From an uncultured Methylococcaceae bacterium (GTDB taxonomy: Bacteria > Pseudomonadota > Gammaproteobacteria > Methylococcales > Methylococcaceae), in assembly GCA_903934875.1 (NCBI GenBank), contig CAIZPP010000089.1, positions 1 to 38,571 of the forward strand: a stretch of 38,571 bases of DNA, in the 5' to 3' direction. Positions 24,145 to 32,560 of this stretch are shown in pieces. Below the pieces are notes generated by a model. The model saw nothing but the letters and a program-made list of their open reading frames with translations, was not told the origin of the DNA and made no database searches. Within the stretch, counting starts at the first letter, position 1. Each line of letters begins with the position of its first letter. The translations under genes and the position numbers were made by a program.

Positions 24145-24867
24145 ATGCACAAATTTTTGATTACCCTGCTGCTACTTTTAAGCGCGAACGCATTTGCCGT
24201 AAATACTTACAACGCTGCAACCAATACCCTTACCTTAGACTCAGTCAACGTCGGTGGCACCCAATACAATAATGTTGCTTTACAGTTAACCGGCTTCAAT
24301 GTCCTTAGCATAGGTTCAAGTTCGCCGACTACAACGACCGCAACTATCGTCGATAGTTATGACCCAGCATCAAACACGCTTTCCATACCCTATATTATGG
24401 TCGGCAAAAACATTTATACCAATGTTGTGCTGCAAGAATATAGTTTCAATGTACTCAGGTATGATCCCTACCCTTCCGTGGGGCAGGTGATAGGGGGTAT
24501 TTTGTATACTTTCAATGGTTGCTATATACAAGGTAGTGTTTTGACGTGTAATTTGCAACTGACAAGCCAGAATCAGTCAAGAACTAGCACTATTTGGATG
24601 TGTGGTAACAGTTTCGGTTTAACTGATAATAAAGGCAATATTTACAATCCAAGCTCAATACAAATAGGTAATCAGAGTACTACATATTGCAATTATAATA
24701 ATTTCCCATTTGCTGCGAATGTAACAACCGCCGCACAGATCATATTTACGAATGTCGCCACCAACGCCACTGCTATAGCCAATTTAGGGCTTAGGGACGG
24801 TAACAATAATACCATAACATTCACGAATAGCCCTTTTATTAACTCAGCTCCTCCCAATCCATTTTAA
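24145..24867 (+). CDS. Exported protein with duplicated beta-rich repeat
   Basis: 240 residues with a clear signal peptide (KFLITLLLLLSANAFA, cleavage about residue 18). Two repeats of about 34 residues follow: YNAATNTLTLDSVNVGGTQY and YDPASNTLSIPYIMVGKNIY, each ending FNVL. A second domain contains four cysteines (CYIQGSVLTC; CGN; YCNY) likely to form disulfides. The protein is rich in Asn, Thr and Ser, as in secreted or surface proteins. DsbB at 29657 could serve its disulfides. Function unknown. The AT-rich coding DNA differs from its neighbours, hinting at transfer. Confidence 0.8.
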   Translation: MHKFLITLLLLLSANAFAVNTYNAATNTLTLDSVNVGGTQYNNVALQLTGFNVLSIGSSSPTTTTATIVDSYDPASNTLSIPYIMVGKNIYTNVVLQEYSFNVLRYDPYPSVGQVIGGILYTFNGCYIQGSVLTCNLQLTSQNQSRTSTIWMCGNSFGLTDNKGNIYNPSSIQIGNQSTTYCNYNNFPFAANVTTAAQIIFTNVATNATAIANLGLRDGNNNTITFTNSPFINSAPPNPF

Positions 24868-24875
24868 CATCGTAA

Positions 24876-25140
24876 CTGATGTTACGCAGCCCTGTAGTTC
24901 GGGCGCGTTTCTTTGCGTTGCGCCCGACATTCGGGCGTTTGGTTGTGCCAATGGCTTGGGTACACGCTCGGTGCTGATGGTCCGGCGCTTGAATGTCGGG
25001 CAACGATGAAGCCGTTTGTGCTGGTTCCCAAGCTCCTGCTTGGGAACCCCTGCCTCGCAAGCTCCAGCTTGCTCGTTGACCGTCCTAGTGAAGCTGGAGC
25101 TTCAAAGACCGCATTCCCAAGCAGGAGCTTAGGAACGAGC
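24876..25140. repeat. Repeat mosaic between the exported protein and slyX
   Basis: Begins with a lone F2 end CTGATGTTACGCAG (24876-24889), then the REP-like hairpin shared with 22381. A GTTCCCAAGCTCCTGCTTGG hairpin follows at about 25022-25048, then AAGCTCCAGCTTGC / GAAGCTGGAGCTTC repeats related to those at 5868-5950. There is no gene. Confidence 0.65.
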
Positions 25141-25159
25141 AGAAAATATTTGAATTGCT

Positions 25160-25209
25160 TTGCAAAATGATATAGCTTAAAAAGCAATGTGTGATATTAA
25201 AACGCTGTA
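25160..25209 (-). repeat. F1 repeat end next to the slyX stop codon
   Basis: TTTGCAAAATGATATA followed by GATATTAAAACGCTGTA ending at 25209, a shortened relative of 15908-15958. The slyX stop codon begins at the very next base. The other end of the element is missing. Confidence 0.75.
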
Positions 25210-25425
25210 TCAATAATGCGGTGGCTTCTCCTCGGCTGGCTTGGTGCCGAGTGCTTGTGTGTCCGCCAATTGCCGGTAGCGGTCGATCAACAACTTCAGG
25301 GTTTCCTCAAGGTCTGTGATTTGCTGTTGCTGTTGGCAAACCACGTCATTGAGCGCTTGGATGGCATCTTCTTGGAAGGCCAGCTTGGTTTCGATTTCGA
25401 TTAGGCGGTTGGTGTGTTCGATCAT
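25210..25425 (-). CDS. slyX: SlyX-family protein
   Basis: 71 residues: a short coiled-coil protein with the SlyX pattern IEIETKLAFQEDAIQALNDV, then CQQQQQITDLEETLKLL, and the characteristic PPHY C-terminus. The length is typical (about 70). The biochemical role of SlyX is not established. It is bracketed on both sides by F1 repeat ends (25209 and 25428), and lies downstream of the transglutaminase gene on the same strand. Confidence 0.92.
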   Translation of the reverse strand: MIEHTNRLIEIETKLAFQEDAIQALNDVVCQQQQQITDLEETLKLLIDRYRQLADTQALGTKPAEEKPPHY

Positions 25426-25427
25426 AA

Positions 25428-25460
25428 TACTGCATTTTCAACATCAAAGAGTTACTTGAT
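25428..25460 (+). repeat. F1 repeat end overlapping the tgpA-like gene
   Basis: TACTGCATTTTCAACATCAA, continuing AGAGTTACTTGAT; two differences from the standard end. It starts 3 bp outside the slyX ATG and reaches 17 bp into the transglutaminase gene, providing its last codons (QVTL) and stop. Confidence 0.8.
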
Positions 25461-27312
25461 TTTTGATAGCGTAGCCATACCGCCTCCGATAAAAGGCCAG
25501 CACTTCGTTTTCATAAGCAGTCAACCCAAGGCGACGCAACCAGCGCAAAGGCGTTTCTCCAGGCTTGCGCGGCGGGTGGCCGGATGCCAGCAGCCGCTGT
25601 TCCAGACGATAATACTCATCCTCCGTGGACGAGTCTGGCCTGCGGCTAGGCGAATTAATCAGGCGGGTGGACGGCACCCGTTGGCGGCTGCGGTATAGCC
25701 GCCAAGCCAGCCAAACGCTCAACGGCAAGGCCAACCATCCCCACCAAGGGAAGCCGCCTTGTTTGGGATGCTGCGCCCTCTCCCAACGCCAAACTTTGAA
25801 GGCGCTGGCCCAGCCCGACCAAGCATCCGCCACAGCTTGCCACCACGGGTCGGACTTGGCCTCTTCCTCGGCCCAGCGTGACGGCGTGTTGTCCACGGTG
25901 CGCCAAGCGCCATCGACATAGGCTTCGGTCCAAGCATGGGCATGGCGTTTGCGCACCCGATAGGCTTTTTCCACCGGGTCATACTCCTGCACCGAATAGC
26001 CGACCACATAGCGTGCCGGTATCGCGGCGGCGCGCAGCAGCAGGGTCGTGGCGGTGGCAAAATACTCGCAATGCCCGGTGTGACGACGATACAGAAAATC
26101 TTCCAGGGCATCGCCAACACGGTGCCCTTTACCCAAATCCAGGCTATAGGCAAAGCGGGTTGCAAACAAATCGGCGATTGTTTCGACCGCTTGCCCGGGC
26201 GGCAGAGTACGCAAGTTCAACTCCTGCACCAAGGGGGCCAGCATATCGCGGGTGGCCGGGGACAATTGGGCATCATTCGGGGTGGGGGCCTGGCCGTCTT
26301 TGGCGTTTGGGTCATAGGCAATCTGGTAACGCACCACCGGCGGGGCTTCCACCCACTTGACCGCGCCAAGGCGGTTGCCGAGCAGATTATTGTCCGGCGG
26401 GCCAGCCAAACCGCGCAGCCCGGCTGGCAAGGCCAGCAAGACACTTTGTCGCGCCAATAGATGTAGCACAGTCATTTGGTAAGGTCCGCTTTCATGGGGT
26501 TGCGGGTAGGGCTGGAATAGGGCGTTACCTGCGGTCCAGTATTGACCGGCATAGCGGTCATAAGCGGCTTCTTTCAATAACAGGGGGCGGCCCAACGGCA
26601 TGTTGGCGGACACTTTCAGGATCACTCGGCTGGAGAGTTTGAGGCTCCCCCTATCGCCTATCGCCATGCGGGCCTTGAATGGGTCAGGCTCCCAGGCGGA
26701 GAACCAATCCACCGCCCATTCCTCCATCACGGCTTGGGTGCTGATAAACACACTCTGTATGCCATAGCCCAAGCCTATCGCCAGAGCAAAGCACAGTAGC
26801 CAGACCCAGCCGGCTTGCCGTTTGGGCCGGTTGGACCATAAGACCCATAAGATAAACGCGGCAGTGCCCAGATAATAGCTCTGGTCATCGGGATTGCCAC
26901 TGCCTGCGGCCAACACACACAGGAAGGCGTAGGGCAGCCGTATGTCCACGCTGGCCGAATGACCGTAACGCCTCATCGAGTAGAATAACGCGCTCAACGG
27001 CAGAAGCTGCCCCATGCTGTACAATTGTCCGAACAGCAGAGGACACGACAAGACCGGCAACCAACACAATATTTGGTAAACTGGCTGGGTGTCACTATCC
27101 GTCGAGTAACAATAGACCACCGCAAAACCCAGTAAAACCGTCGTTAGATCACCGATACGGTGAAATTCGGCAATGCCCATTTCCCAGCGCCAGGGGGTAC
27201 GCAGAGAAAGTGCGACTAACGCAAGAATAACGGCAGCCGCGAGGAGCATATCGCTTTGCCAGCCCCAAAAAACTAGGCCCAAGGGCAGCAGCAAAGGATG
27301 CTTCAGTTCCAT
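25444..27312 (-). CDS. TgpA-like transglutaminase membrane protein
   Basis: 622 residues from ATG 27312, which overlaps the DUF58 gene end by 10 nt; a longer frame to 27660 only reads through DUF58. The N-terminal 190 residues hold several membrane helices (TgpA N-terminal type). A transglutaminase-like domain follows with catalytic C415 (RHTGHCEYFATA), H459 (KRHAHAWTEAY) and D474 (TVDNTP). Then come one more membrane helix (about 523-540) and a DUF4129-like tail. The natural C-terminus is replaced by repeat-encoded QVTL. Together with MoxR and DUF58 this is a standard gene set of uncertain role in envelope protein processing or assembly. Confidence 0.92.
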   Translation of the reverse strand: MELKHPLLLPLGLVFWGWQSDMLLAAAVILALVALSLRTPWRWEMGIAEFHRIGDLTTVLLGFAVVYCYSTDSDTQPVYQILCWLPVLSCPLLFGQLYSMGQLLPLSALFYSMRRYGHSASVDIRLPYAFLCVLAAGSGNPDDQSYYLGTAAFILWVLWSNRPKRQAGWVWLLCFALAIGLGYGIQSVFISTQAVMEEWAVDWFSAWEPDPFKARMAIGDRGSLKLSSRVILKVSANMPLGRPLLLKEAAYDRYAGQYWTAGNALFQPYPQPHESGPYQMTVLHLLARQSVLLALPAGLRGLAGPPDNNLLGNRLGAVKWVEAPPVVRYQIAYDPNAKDGQAPTPNDAQLSPATRDMLAPLVQELNLRTLPPGQAVETIADLFATRFAYSLDLGKGHRVGDALEDFLYRRHTGHCEYFATATTLLLRAAAIPARYVVGYSVQEYDPVEKAYRVRKRHAHAWTEAYVDGAWRTVDNTPSRWAEEEAKSDPWWQAVADAWSGWASAFKVWRWERAQHPKQGGFPWWGWLALPLSVWLAWRLYRSRQRVPSTRLINSPSRRPDSSTEDEYYRLEQRLLASGHPPRKPGETPLRWLRRLGLTAYENEVLAFYRRRYGYAIKNQVTL

Positions 27313-28694
27313 TGCAAGTCGGCAGCCAAACGGCTGGGTCGAATATGCCGCAGGCAGAGTGAATCCGAGTCGGTATTCAAGACCGAGGAAGTTTGCGCGG
27401 CTGTCAGGGTAGAATCGGGGGGCTGTTCCCGCACCAACAACACGCACACAGGCAAGCCCATCGCGCAGAGCGATTTGACCAAGTTTTGCCGGGCTTGGTC
27501 CCAATCGAGCAACACACAGACCGCACCACTCAAGGCTCTGGCACCTTGCAAAATCGGCTGCGCCAACAGGTCGAAATGCCCCTGCCCAACGGGGCGTACG
27601 CCTGCCAGCACCTCCAACAATCCCAAGGTTCCCGACAAGCCGCGCCCGGCGGTGAAACAATGGGCTTGTTGTTCCGCAAACAACAGGTCGAGCAGGCTGT
27701 CGCGTTGCGGTTCCGCAATAACCAAGGAAGCGGCAACCGATACGGCCGCCTCGAATTCCACCGTGCGGGAGCCATCGAAAAAAGTATCCAAAATCAAGGC
27801 ACGGCGCACAAAGTATTCATCCTGAAACTCCTTGACCACAAGGCGGCCAAGCTTGGCAGAACTGCGCCAATGGATATTGCGCGGCACGTCACCGTGGCGG
27901 AATTCGCGCAAGGAGAGGAACTCTTCCGATTCACCCACCGCATTCGCCAGTGCCACACCGCCGCGCTGATAGCTGCGCCCGCCAGCCGATGGCAATGGGG
28001 ACATAGGATAACTCCGTGGCAAAACACAGCAGACCTTGGGCAGCGGGAACACATGCTGGATGCGGAACAGGCCAAAAGGGTCAGGCCGACAAATGCAGAC
28101 ACCGGCAAAGCGCAAGCGTCCCCGGCGCAATGGAGTCAGTTCCATTTGCACAGTGACGCACCGCCCTGCTGGCAGGTCGGGCAGGGGCCGTTCCGCCATG
28201 TGCGCCCCCCGGTTCATGCCCATCAAGCCCTGCCACCGACGGAAGCCCACATACCGGTCAAAGGGGTTACTGCCATCGGCTGTCGAAGCGGATGCATAGT
28301 CAAACTCGTTCCAATCGGGAAAGCGCACATTCAATTGATCCAACAGGCTCAAGCCGCGCTCGGTTCGTGCGCCCGTATTGTGGAGGGTGATCTGATAGCG
28401 CATAGACACACCGACAGTCCCATGCAGTGGCACGAGCCGTTCCACCGAGACGGATAGTTTCGCATGTCGGCCAAAGAAACCCCACACCAACGCCAGACAG
28501 AACAGCGCGGCCAACAAGGCGGACAATTGGTAGGTGGCGGCAGCGTGGGTATTGGCACCAAATGCGGCGGACACCATAAGCAATCCCAGCAAAAAATGGC
28601 CTAAGGGGCTGAAATGGCGGTTAAACCAGTAGCTGACCCGATAAACTAGGGTGAAATGCTCGAACAAAAGCCGCCGGAAGCTATTTATCACCAC
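27303..28694 (-). CDS. DUF58-domain membrane protein
   Basis: 463 residues. Two membrane helices lie between residues 30 and 75, followed by a beta-rich region and the DUF58 motif with EEFLSLREFRHGDVPRNIHW and SSAKLGRLVVKEF, then a VWA-like remainder. The start is GTG at 28694, 18 nt after moxR. This protein family always travels with MoxR-type ATPases and is thought to be their membrane partner. It overlaps the transglutaminase gene by 10 nt. Confidence 0.9.
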   Translation of the reverse strand: MVINSFRRLLFEHFTLVYRVSYWFNRHFSPLGHFLLGLLMVSAAFGANTHAAATYQLSALLAALFCLALVWGFFGRHAKLSVSVERLVPLHGTVGVSMRYQITLHNTGARTERGLSLLDQLNVRFPDWNEFDYASASTADGSNPFDRYVGFRRWQGLMGMNRGAHMAERPLPDLPAGRCVTVQMELTPLRRGRLRFAGVCICRPDPFGLFRIQHVFPLPKVCCVLPRSYPMSPLPSAGGRSYQRGGVALANAVGESEEFLSLREFRHGDVPRNIHWRSSAKLGRLVVKEFQDEYFVRRALILDTFFDGSRTVEFEAAVSVAASLVIAEPQRDSLLDLLFAEQQAHCFTAGRGLSGTLGLLEVLAGVRPVGQGHFDLLAQPILQGARALSGAVCVLLDWDQARQNLVKSLCAMGLPVCVLLVREQPPDSTLTAAQTSSVLNTDSDSLCLRHIRPSRLAADLQWN

Positions 28695-28712
28695 GATGGA
28701 TACATCCCCTAT

Positions 28713-29660
28713 TCAAACCGGTACCGGAGTTTTGGCAAGTATCGTCTCCACCACGGACTCCGGGCGCAAACCACCGAATCGTGCCTGATGATCCAGACTC
28801 AGACGGTGGACGATGGCCGGGATGGCAATTTCCTGGATTGCATCCGGGGTGACGAAATCAAAACCGTCCAGCAAGGCCAAACCCTGGGCGCATTTCATCA
28901 GCGTCAATGCGGCACGGGGACTGGCACCGAGACGCACACCCTCCGCTTCGCGGGTGGCCCGCACAATGCTCACAATATAGCGTTTGAGGTCTTCCGGCAC
29001 GCTGACGGTTTGGACCACGGCTTGCATATGGCGGATGTCATCCAAGCCGACGCAAGCTTGCAGATTCTGCAACGGGTGCGCAAGCTGTTGGGCGGAGATG
29101 ATGGAAACCTCCAATTCCTCGCTCACATACCCTAGACTCAGCCGCAGCGCAAAACGATCCAGCTCGGCCTCTGGCAGCGGGTACGTTCCATGGAATTCCA
29201 CCGGGTTTTGCGTGGCAACAACGAAAAATGGCGACTCTAGCACATGGTGCAGCCGTTCGATGCTAACCTGGGATTCCGCCATCGCTTCCAGCAGAGCGGA
29301 TTGTGTGCGCGGCGAAGCGCGGTTGATCTCATCTGCCAGCAGGATGTGGCAAAAAATGGGGCCGGGCACGAAGCGAAATTCCCTGCTGCCCGGTTCCAGC
29401 ACCGAAACACCGAGAATGTCACTGGGCAACAGATCAGGGGTGAACTGTACTCTTTGGAAGTCGGCCCGGCAGGATAGCGCCAAAGCCTTTGCCAAGGTGG
29501 TCTTGCCAGTGCCGGGCACATCCTCCAGTAACACATGCCCGCCGCTCGCAAACGCCACCAGCAAATGGCGGATGGCTAGCTCCTGGCCCTTCATGATCTG
29601 GCCTAAGTTGGAGGCTAGGTTTTGCAGTGTGCCTCTGGCCCGCTGAAAGTCTTCGTTCAT
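28713..29660 (-). CDS. MoxR-family AAA+ ATPase
   Basis: 315 residues from ATG 29660, which overlaps the dsbB stop (ATGA). Walker A is GHVLLEDVPGTGKTTLAKAL and Walker B is ILLADEINRASP; sensor 1 lies in FFVVATQNPVEFHGTYPLPE. MoxR ATPases act as chaperones in protein assembly. It forms an operon with DUF58 and the transglutaminase gene, the usual triad. The longer frame to 29780 is an artefact of dsbB. Confidence 0.94.
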   Translation of the reverse strand: MNEDFQRARGTLQNLASNLGQIMKGQELAIRHLLVAFASGGHVLLEDVPGTGKTTLAKALALSCRADFQRVQFTPDLLPSDILGVSVLEPGSREFRFVPGPIFCHILLADEINRASPRTQSALLEAMAESQVSIERLHHVLESPFFVVATQNPVEFHGTYPLPEAELDRFALRLSLGYVSEELEVSIISAQQLAHPLQNLQACVGLDDIRHMQAVVQTVSVPEDLKRYIVSIVRATREAEGVRLGASPRAALTLMKCAQGLALLDGFDFVTPDAIQEIAIPAIVHRLSLDHQARFGGLRPESVVETILAKTPVPV

Positions 29661-30193
29661 GCCTTTTTTGCCATTGCCAAGACAAACCGCCAAATGCACA
29701 GCGCAAATAGCCCCAGAAAGCACAGGCCGACCCAAAATGGCATACTCAGGCCGAGGAATGTCCAAAGCACTTGCGTGCAATCGCCCGTGCCAGTCAGAAA
29801 CTTCCTGAGGATATCGGCTAATTCGTAATGTTCCAAAATATAGGACGCACCAGGCCCGCAGCTTGACACATCCTCATGGGGCAAAAGCTGGATCACGAAA
29901 TGGTAAGTGGCAACAGCCGCACCTGCCAAAGAGGCGAGCGCGGCCGCCCCGGTGTAGATACGGATGCCGGTCTGGCCAGGATTGTGGATGGCCCCCGATA
30001 GGAAGATGAAGGCTAGGGAAAAAACGACCAAGCGTTGGGTAATGCAAAGGGGGCAGGGTTCGAGCTTAAGCACAAACTGGAAGTAAATCGCCCCCAGTTC
30101 CATGCCGACGCAAGACAAAAAGCCAACGAAAAACCAAGTTCGCGACTGCGTCTCGCAAGCCCGTTGATAGAGTTTGATAAAGTTGTTGTTCAT
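29657..30193 (-). CDS. dsbB: Disulfide bond formation protein B
   Basis: DsbB reoxidises DsbA in the periplasm and passes electrons to quinones. 178 residues from ATG 30193 (187 from 30220), four membrane helices. It shows both cysteine pairs: C47-C50 in EPCPLCITQR and C112/C139 in the second periplasmic loop (SSCGPGA ... GTGDCTQ). It is upstream of and overlaps moxR by 4 nt, an unusual but clear coupling. The choice between the starts at 30193, 30211 and 30220 is uncertain. Confidence 0.94.
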   Translation of the reverse strand: MNNNFIKLYQRACETQSRTWFFVGFLSCVGMELGAIYFQFVLKLEPCPLCITQRLVVFSLAFIFLSGAIHNPGQTGIRIYTGAAALASLAGAAVATYHFVIQLLPHEDVSSCGPGASYILEHYELADILRKFLTGTGDCTQVLWTFLGLSMPFWVGLCFLGLFALCIWRFVLAMAKKA

Positions 30194-30220
30194 ATGTGGA
30201 ATTCCAATCATTTTAACCAT

Positions 30221-30666
30221 TCCGTTTTTTACGCGGTGAAATCTTAAAAAAGCCGCTTCTGGCGTGGGTTTCCGTTATGTGCCACCCCCCTAGCGTAATA
30301 TAAAAAACTGCCTAAAAAGTCAAATTTTCGTAAAAAAGCGACCCAAAAACTTGACATACGCGCAAGGCTAGGGCAAATTATACCCCAAGCGCAACAAGAT
30401 AATTACTCATCTTATTGATTTACAATATATTGAATGAGTGCGTGAGGCACAATCACTTTAACGCAAATGGACAGGCAGGCTACGGAGGAAAAATTTAGGT
30501 TCATTTTGAACCGCCCAACTAAGATGTGCTGTTTAGTTCAGTTTTTTCAAGAAGAAATACCGTTCTAAGTAGTACGCTTTCGAAAATAGAAGATGTGGCC
30601 GCCCAATGACCGTACGAAAAATACATGTAATTGGCTGCAACTTCGACGACGATAGGAAACGGAACT
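30221..30666. other. AT-rich gene-free region between dsbB and the SleB-type gene
   Basis: 446 bp between divergent genes. TTGACA at 30351-30356 is a fair -35 box for rightward transcription, but no -10 box stands at the right distance. No ORF or clear repeat is visible. The stretch is more AT-rich than its neighbours and may contain a long 5' leader. Confidence 0.4.
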
Positions 30667-31203
30667 ATGTCATACAAACTTACCAAGGCCCTGTTAATCC
30701 TGGCCTTCTCTGCGTCACCCCTGGTTGCCAAAGCCCATTATCACACTGCTGGGCAACATAGACATTCACACCACCATTCACGATCACACCACAGCCATTA
30801 CCAAGCGGAGATGCCGCAAGACGATCTAACTTGTCTGGCAAACACCATTTATCGTGAAGCGCGTAATTCAGACTCCAACCTACAAGCCGTGGCCAATGTG
30901 GCCAAAAATCGTGTCATCGGCGGATGGGGCTATAGCTATTGCCACGTCATCCGAACCGGCAAATTCGTTTATTCTGTCCGCAACCCCAACCCGGACGATT
31001 ATGCCAGGGCGCAGGATGTCGCCAAAAAGGTGATGGAAGGTGAACTCCCGGATAACACCCGAGGTGCCGTGTTCTTCCACGCCGGATGGTTGCGCCATCT
31101 GCCCCGCTGGGCCAAAGCCTCGCACAGGACCGCCCGCATAGACGGCAACGTGTTCTATTCTGATCGGCCCGCAGACCTGCGTGTGGCTCAAGCCGAGGAA
31201 TAG
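30667..31203 (+). CDS. SleB-type cell wall hydrolase with His-rich linker
   Basis: 178 residues from ATG 30667. A signal peptide (KLTKALLILAFSASPLVAKA) is followed by a linker with ten histidines in 23 residues (HYHTAGQHRHSHHHSRSHHS). Then comes a hydrolase domain: LANTIYREARNSDSNLQAVA (Glu of YREAR as likely catalytic acid), VAKNRV, and the C-terminal GAVFFHAGW. The family cleaves peptidoglycan; SleB proper acts in spore germination, but non-spore-formers carry such domains too. The His-rich linker could bind metal in the periplasm. A stand-alone gene. Confidence 0.85.
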   Translation: MSYKLTKALLILAFSASPLVAKAHYHTAGQHRHSHHHSRSHHSHYQAEMPQDDLTCLANTIYREARNSDSNLQAVANVAKNRVIGGWGYSYCHVIRTGKFVYSVRNPNPDDYARAQDVAKKVMEGELPDNTRGAVFFHAGWLRHLPRWAKASHRTARIDGNVFYSDRPADLRVAQAEE

Positions 31204-31283
31204 CTCCGCTCTTTTTGCCACAAAAGCTCCCAGCCCCTACTCATGCTGTTTTAACCGCGTCTAAGGTTTGGTTTGGCCTTCCA

Positions 31284-31341
31284 AGTAGGGTACGCTGTGT
31301 GCCCCTTGCAGAATTGCAAGGGGCACACAGCGTACCCTACT
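31284..31341. repeat. 58-bp perfect hairpin
   Basis: 27-bp arms are exact reverse complements (each with GTAGGGTACGCTGTGTGCCC or its complement) around a GAAT loop. GCACAGCGTACCCTACTTGG recurs at about 32525-32544 as a partial copy. It follows the SleB-type gene by 80 bp and could also end its transcript, but there is no T run. Confidence 0.85.
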
Positions 31342-31366
31342 GGGTTTGGCACAGGGAGCCGGGAGC

Positions 31367-31450
31367 GATTAAAAGTGATGCAAACGAACGGGCGGTCTTT
31401 GAATCTGCACCGGGAGTGCAAGGCCTGCCTTGCCTATAGATGCCCTTGCA
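31367..31450. repeat. Copy of the repeat at 9687-9740
   Basis: GATTAAAAGTGATGC and CGGGAGTGCAAGGCCTGCCT match 9687-9700 and 9701-9720, here with about 30 bp between the two blocks. Only the left half of the hairpin seen at 9702-9756 is kept. Confidence 0.65.
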
Positions 31451-31490
31451 ACATTAATTCTCATTTTGAGCCTAGGCGAGAGAAATAGCC

Positions 31491-31606
31491 CGTCATTCCG
31501 GTCATGGATGGAGGCTTCACGTCCCGATGACTGGATGCATTCGGGCGGCTAAGCCGTGCAAATCGGCTATCCTGCCGATTTTTCCTGCATCCCTGCTGAA
31601 ATGACG
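31491..31606. repeat. Dispersed CGTCATTCCGG inverted element
   Basis: Starts CGTCATTCCGGTCATGGATG and ends with CTGCATCCCTGCTGAAATGACG, an imperfect inverted pair. The same family is at 5800, 5978 and 6131. It lies just downstream of the antitoxin-like gene at 31618. Confidence 0.65.
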
Positions 31607-31617
31607 GCGTTTTAGGT

Positions 31618-31992
31618 TTACAAAATCTCTGCTTCAAACCTGAATTTCTGCGCGCCGGCCCTTACTTCTTTCATGCGACCGTGGCCGGGCAAAGGTTTCG
31701 ATTCAACGGTCACCATGCCGACTTTCGCCAATTCGTCCACGTCTCGCTTAACTGCGCTACGGTCTCGATGCAAACGCTCGGATAGTGCGGTAATTGACCC
31801 TGGTTGTTCTTTGATGGATTTAAGCAGCGCCAACCGTGCCGTAGACAAAAGCTTTAGCATCTCGGAGGGGTCTTCAAAACTAATGACGCATTCGTCGGGT
31901 ATGGCAGCCCCCTGATCGGCCAGCTTGGCTAATTTGCGGCCACGATCAAAGAATGTTTCTTCCTCCATCAACTTGATAGTCAGTAATTTCAT
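31618..31992 (-). CDS. HTH antitoxin of a TumE/TumA-like pair
   Basis: 124 residues from ATG 31992, which overlaps the upstream toxin-like gene by 4 nt. A winged helix-turn-helix (ARLALLKSIKEQPGSITALS, then RDRSAVKRDVDELAKVGMVT) is preceded by an N-terminal part with ECVISFEDPSEMLKLLS. The pattern fits the small MarR-like DNA-binding proteins that act as antitoxin in TumE/TumA-type pairs. Role inferred from pattern and coupling. Confidence 0.75.
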   Translation of the reverse strand: MKLLTIKLMEEETFFDRGRKLAKLADQGAAIPDECVISFEDPSEMLKLLSTARLALLKSIKEQPGSITALSERLHRDRSAVKRDVDELAKVGMVTVESKPLPGHGRMKEVRAGAQKFRFEAEIL

Positions 31993-32285
31993 GGTTGCTG
32001 CCTCAGTATCAGCCAATCGTGTTCAAATCGTTTCTCCACATCTTCAAAACTCACAAAGTCGATGGGTTCCACGCGCCCAAAATAATGGCGGTGGTGATAT
32101 CCGTGTTGGTTGTCGTAGCCAACCACCCGCCCATGATCAGCAAGGTACACCTTGTGGTTGATGTAAGCCAAATTGTAGCGAGTGACTTTGCCATTTTTAT
32201 CAACCCATAATTCCCGCCGTAACAGCCCATTGCCGCGCTTGCCGGGGATTTTGTGGGTTTCATCAATTATTTTTCTATCAGACAT
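31989..32285 (-). CDS. TumE-like (DUF6516-type) toxin
   Basis: 98 residues, basic and rich in aromatic and histidine residues: WVDKNGKVTRYNLAYINHK, then DNQHGYHHRHYFG. This pattern is that of the DUF6516/TumE family, considered toxins of type II pairs. The gene precedes its antitoxin with a 4-nt overlap. TATAAT lies only 5 nt before the ATG (32291-32296), so the message would be almost leaderless if this is the promoter. Family call moderate. Confidence 0.7.
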   Translation of the reverse strand: MSDRKIIDETHKIPGKRGNGLLRRELWVDKNGKVTRYNLAYINHKVYLADHGRVVGYDNQHGYHHRHYFGRVEPIDFVSFEDVEKRFEHDWLILRQQP

Positions 32286-32464
32286 GACCTATTATATCAT
32301 GGCTGAAAAGTTTTGCTTGTTCCCACACCAAGGAAGTCGAATGAGGGTCGAGTGCGCCGTAGCCCAATAGGCGGCGGCTTAGGCCAATTCAGTTCGCGAT
32401 GGTGTCGCATCGTTCGATTGATGCGCTTCACTTCGTTCAGCGCATCCTACACGCTATATTGATT

Positions 32465-32560
32465 GTTAAGCCGTTCATGGTTCGACAAGCTCACCACGAA
32501 CGGCTTAACTTAATGGCAGAGACGCACAGCGTACCCTACTTGGTTTGGCACAGACAGCCA
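32465..32560. repeat. GTTAAGCCGTTC hairpin and truncated neighbour
   Basis: GTTAAGCCGTTCATGG (32465) pairs with its near-perfect complement ending GAACGGCTTAAC (32509) around TTCGACAAGCT. Directly after it lies a fragment matching 31327-31355 (GCACAGCGTACCCTAC...TTTGGCACAG). With 32300-32460 this 366-bp gap contains no gene. Confidence 0.65.

Noticed and set aside
27393-28457. A 354-codon open frame on the plus strand
   Set aside because: It lies wholly opposite the DUF58 gene, has no family features or ribosome site, and its composition is that of an antisense shadow.
31284-31341. Rho-independent terminator
   Set aside because: The stem is far longer than usual and no T run follows on either side; a repeat is the better reading.
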